Part shown: positions 24,155 to 25,180 of the stretch, piece after piece | Layout of the letters: each line of letters starts with the position of its first letter | How positions within the stretch are numbered: the stretch's first letter is position 1 | Assembly: GCA_966210515.1 (NCBI GenBank) | Contig: CBIHLM010000061.1 | Coordinates: forward strand, 1 to 25,180 | Length of the DNA: 25,180 nucleotides | Source: Paradesertivirga sp966210515 | GTDB lineage: Bacteria; Bacteroidota; Bacteroidia; Sphingobacteriales; Sphingobacteriaceae | Reading direction: 5' to 3' | Translations under genes and position numbers: made by a program | Notes under the pieces: model-generated | Seen by the model: only the letters and a program-made list of their open reading frames with translations | Databases searched by the model: none | What the model was told of the DNA's origin: nothing

Positions 24155-24163
24155 AACTCATAA
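24086..24163 (+). CDS. Possible 25-aa small protein before an orphan terminator
   Basis: An ATG at 24086 opens a 25-codon frame (starting MSHIGNRSYY) that ends with TAA inside the left arm of the hairpin at 24155-24187. A stop codon lies five codons upstream, so it cannot extend. No ribosome binding site or family match is seen. The link to a strong terminator is the only reason to list it; chance is likely. Confidence 0.15.
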   Translation: MSHIGNRSYYVSYKQPINNILRFNS

Positions 24164-24187
24164 TTCTTTAGAATATGAGTTTTTTTT
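24155..24187 (+). terminator. Strong plus-strand terminator with no upstream gene
   Basis: AACTCATA pairs with TATGAGTT, and an inner TTC pairs with GAA past a bulged A, around the loop TTTA. Eight T residues start at 24180. It works only on the plus strand; on the minus strand no T-run follows. The nearest clear plus-strand gene ends at 22586, behind another hairpin. Confidence 0.75.
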
Positions 24188-24201
24188 CCAACATTTGTTC
24201 T

Positions 24202-24218
24202 GTTGTCTCCACGACAAC
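24202..24218 (+). other. Perfect hairpin GTTGTC/GACAAC between two terminators
   Basis: GTTGTC and GACAAC form a 6-bp stem around TCCAC, followed by GTTTTC. The T-run is too short for a good terminator. It lies between two strong plus-strand terminators. Confidence 0.35.
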
Positions 24219-24237
24219 GTTTTCATAGGTAGATGTA

Positions 24238-24268
24238 GGGTCAGGCTTATTGCTTGACCCTTTTTTTT
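24238..24268 (+). terminator. Second strong plus-strand terminator
   Basis: GGGTCAGGC (24238-24246) pairs with GCTTGACCC (24252-24260) over nine base pairs with one G-U pair, around TTATT, and is followed by eight T residues. It blocks transcription into the antisense side of the DUF92 gene, whose stop is nine bases away. Confidence 0.8.
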
Positions 24269-24277
24269 GACATTTAT

Positions 24278-24994
24278 TTACCAGATTTCAACCACATAAA
24301 ACAGGTATATTACGGTGGCGGCAACAAGTGTATTTAAAAAATTAACCGCATTATTTTTCAGCAGCCGACGCCTCTCTAACGTTGCACCCAACATCGAATC
24401 ACTAAAATTGCCAAGGGTGCCGGCTATAATTATCCACCAAAACGGCTGGCCCCATCCCGTTCTCGCAGAATAAATCATAGCGATTAAGACCGAACCCGCT
24501 ACTCCAAATAAAGTACCTTCAAGGCTTATTACTCCATCTAAACCTTTTAAATCCTTTTTAAAGCTCGTAATGTTATAATATTTCCTTCCGTATAAATTAC
24601 CTAATTCAGAAGAAAGTGTATCTGCTATAGCCGAAGAAAATGCGGCGGCGATCATTAATAAAAACAGATCCCCCTTGCCGGGAAATACCATAGCAATTAA
24701 GCCCGCTACACCGGATATGCCCGCGTTAGCAAACACCTGACCCGCTGTTCGCATTTCCTGACTATCATCATTCAGCCCCGCACTCTCTTTCTCTGCCCGC
24801 TTCCACGACGTGGCTAAAACGCCTGCCAAAAAAAATACCCCAAGTAAAACTACACCTATATAACCAACACCCAAATAAATGAAACCGGCCAAAAAGCCTC
24901 CGGTTAATGAGGCACTCAAGGTAAGTTTTCCTGTTCGTACACTCAGCAGCATACCTAGCAGTATGAAAGTGCTTATTATAAAATGAGAAATCAA
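24278..24994 (-). CDS. DUF92 family integral membrane protein
   Basis: This polytopic membrane protein has the DUF92/TIGR00297 pattern: SVRTGKLTLSASLTGGFLAGFIYLG in the first part, RTAGQVFANAGISG in the middle, then AFSSAIADTLSSELG and DGVISLEGTLFGVAGS, ending in GTLGNFSDSMLGATLERR. About six hydrophobic helices are visible. The family is related to plant VTE6, a phytyl-phosphate kinase, so a polyprenyl-phosphate role is possible, but bacterial members are unproven. No ATG is in frame before the first helix. I chose the TTG at 24994 (ISHFIISTFILLG), which starts at helix 1 as in the family. A TTG at 25072 would add 26 hydrophilic residues and overlap another open frame. Confidence 0.85.
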   Translation of the reverse strand: MISHFIISTFILLGMLLSVRTGKLTLSASLTGGFLAGFIYLGVGYIGVVLLGVFFLAGVLATSWKRAEKESAGLNDDSQEMRTAGQVFANAGISGVAGLIAMVFPGKGDLFLLMIAAAFSSAIADTLSSELGNLYGRKYYNITSFKKDLKGLDGVISLEGTLFGVAGSVLIAMIYSARTGWGQPFWWIIIAGTLGNFSDSMLGATLERRRLLKNNAVNFLNTLVAATVIYLFYVVEIW

Positions 24995-25026
24995 AACAAG
25001 TCGGTTTGGTGGATCATTATATTCAT

Positions 25027-25179
25027 TTATCGTAAAATAACATAAAAAAGATTTATCATTAGAAAGTGGCAATATCTTATGCGGCTTCTATCTCGTCTAT
25101 ACCTATATATATATATGATCACGGGACCTGGTCCATCTCTTTCAAAAATTCCGTCCCTTCGGTATATTACTTTCTTAGA
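25027..25179 (-). other. Partial open frame running off the window edge, SPFH/slipin-like fragment?
   Basis: From the right edge, a minus-strand frame stays open for 50 codons to a TAA at 25027. Its first part reads KKVIYRRDGIFERDGPGP then VII, which resembles the R-x-G-x-F plus GPG motif near the start of stomatin/slipin proteins. It then enters a 13-base TA run (25104-25116). A shift of one base there would continue as YIYIGIDEIEAA and stop at once. The resemblance is weak and the piece is short. It may be a relic, a gene tail, or chance. Confidence 0.2.
25104..25116. repeat. TA dinucleotide run
   Basis: Thirteen bases of alternating T and A. Such runs are prone to slippage in replication and sequencing. 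It falls inside the partial open frame at the window edge and could mark a frameshift there. Confidence 0.7.
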
Positions 25180-25180
25180 C

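Overview
The window looks like chromosomal DNA from a Bacteroidota bacterium, most likely a member of the Sphingobacteriaceae (Pedobacter or Mucilaginibacter type). The reasons are the AT-rich sequence, the near absence of Shine-Dalgarno sites, several TAnnTTTG-type -7 promoter elements, and families typical of that phylum: DUF2490, DUF3820, the short HQLQN/LTGEEL protein, a YcbB-like L,D-transpeptidase and a YbiT-like ABC-F protein. No rRNA, tRNA, CRISPR array, insertion sequence or prophage was found. The species assignment is inference.

Layout. 1-2.3 kb: a doubtful small ORF, a YjbQ-family enzyme and an MFS transporter. 2.3-6.5 kb: a small HEAT-like protein divergent from an ABC-F ATPase, a short Bacteroidota-specific protein, a GNAT acetyltransferase, and a DinB-like protein whose 5' end lies in a perfect 111-bp tandem duplication. 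6.7-12.6 kb: a P-type cation ATPase, a membrane-anchored endonuclease/exonuclease/phosphatase protein, an OsmC protein and an APC permease. 12.6-15 kb: a TetR regulator divergent from a beta-carbonic anhydrase and a DUF2490 outer-membrane protein, with a 17-bp palindrome between the divergent starts, followed by DUF3820. 15.1-22.6 kb: an envelope region with a lipoprotein L,D-transpeptidase, a SAM methyltransferase, and an operon of a stand-alone receiver, a membrane-anchored HEAT protein and an 1164-residue glycosyltransferase/LtaS-like fusion. 22.6-25.2 kb: a RhlE-type RNA helicase with a TTG start, a 380-bp region with orphan plus-strand terminators, a DUF92 membrane protein and an open frame running off the edge.

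The most interesting system is the operon at 17647-22586. It joins a DNA-binding-free response regulator, a membrane HEAT scaffold and a single polypeptide carrying a processive GT2 glycan synthase (DVD, ED and QRNRW motifs all visible) and an LTA-synthase/OpgB-like alkaline-phosphatase-superfamily domain (Glu775, Thr815, Asp1008, His1009). I infer a membrane machine that polymerises a glycan in the cytoplasm and decorates it outside with a phospholipid head group, switched by phosphorylation through protein contacts. Other points of note are an ABC-F protein whose degenerate residues all fall in one composite ATP site, the perfect 111-bp duplication, the TetR/carbonic anhydrase intergenic palindrome, and a possible small RNA before the plus-strand terminators at 24.2 kb.
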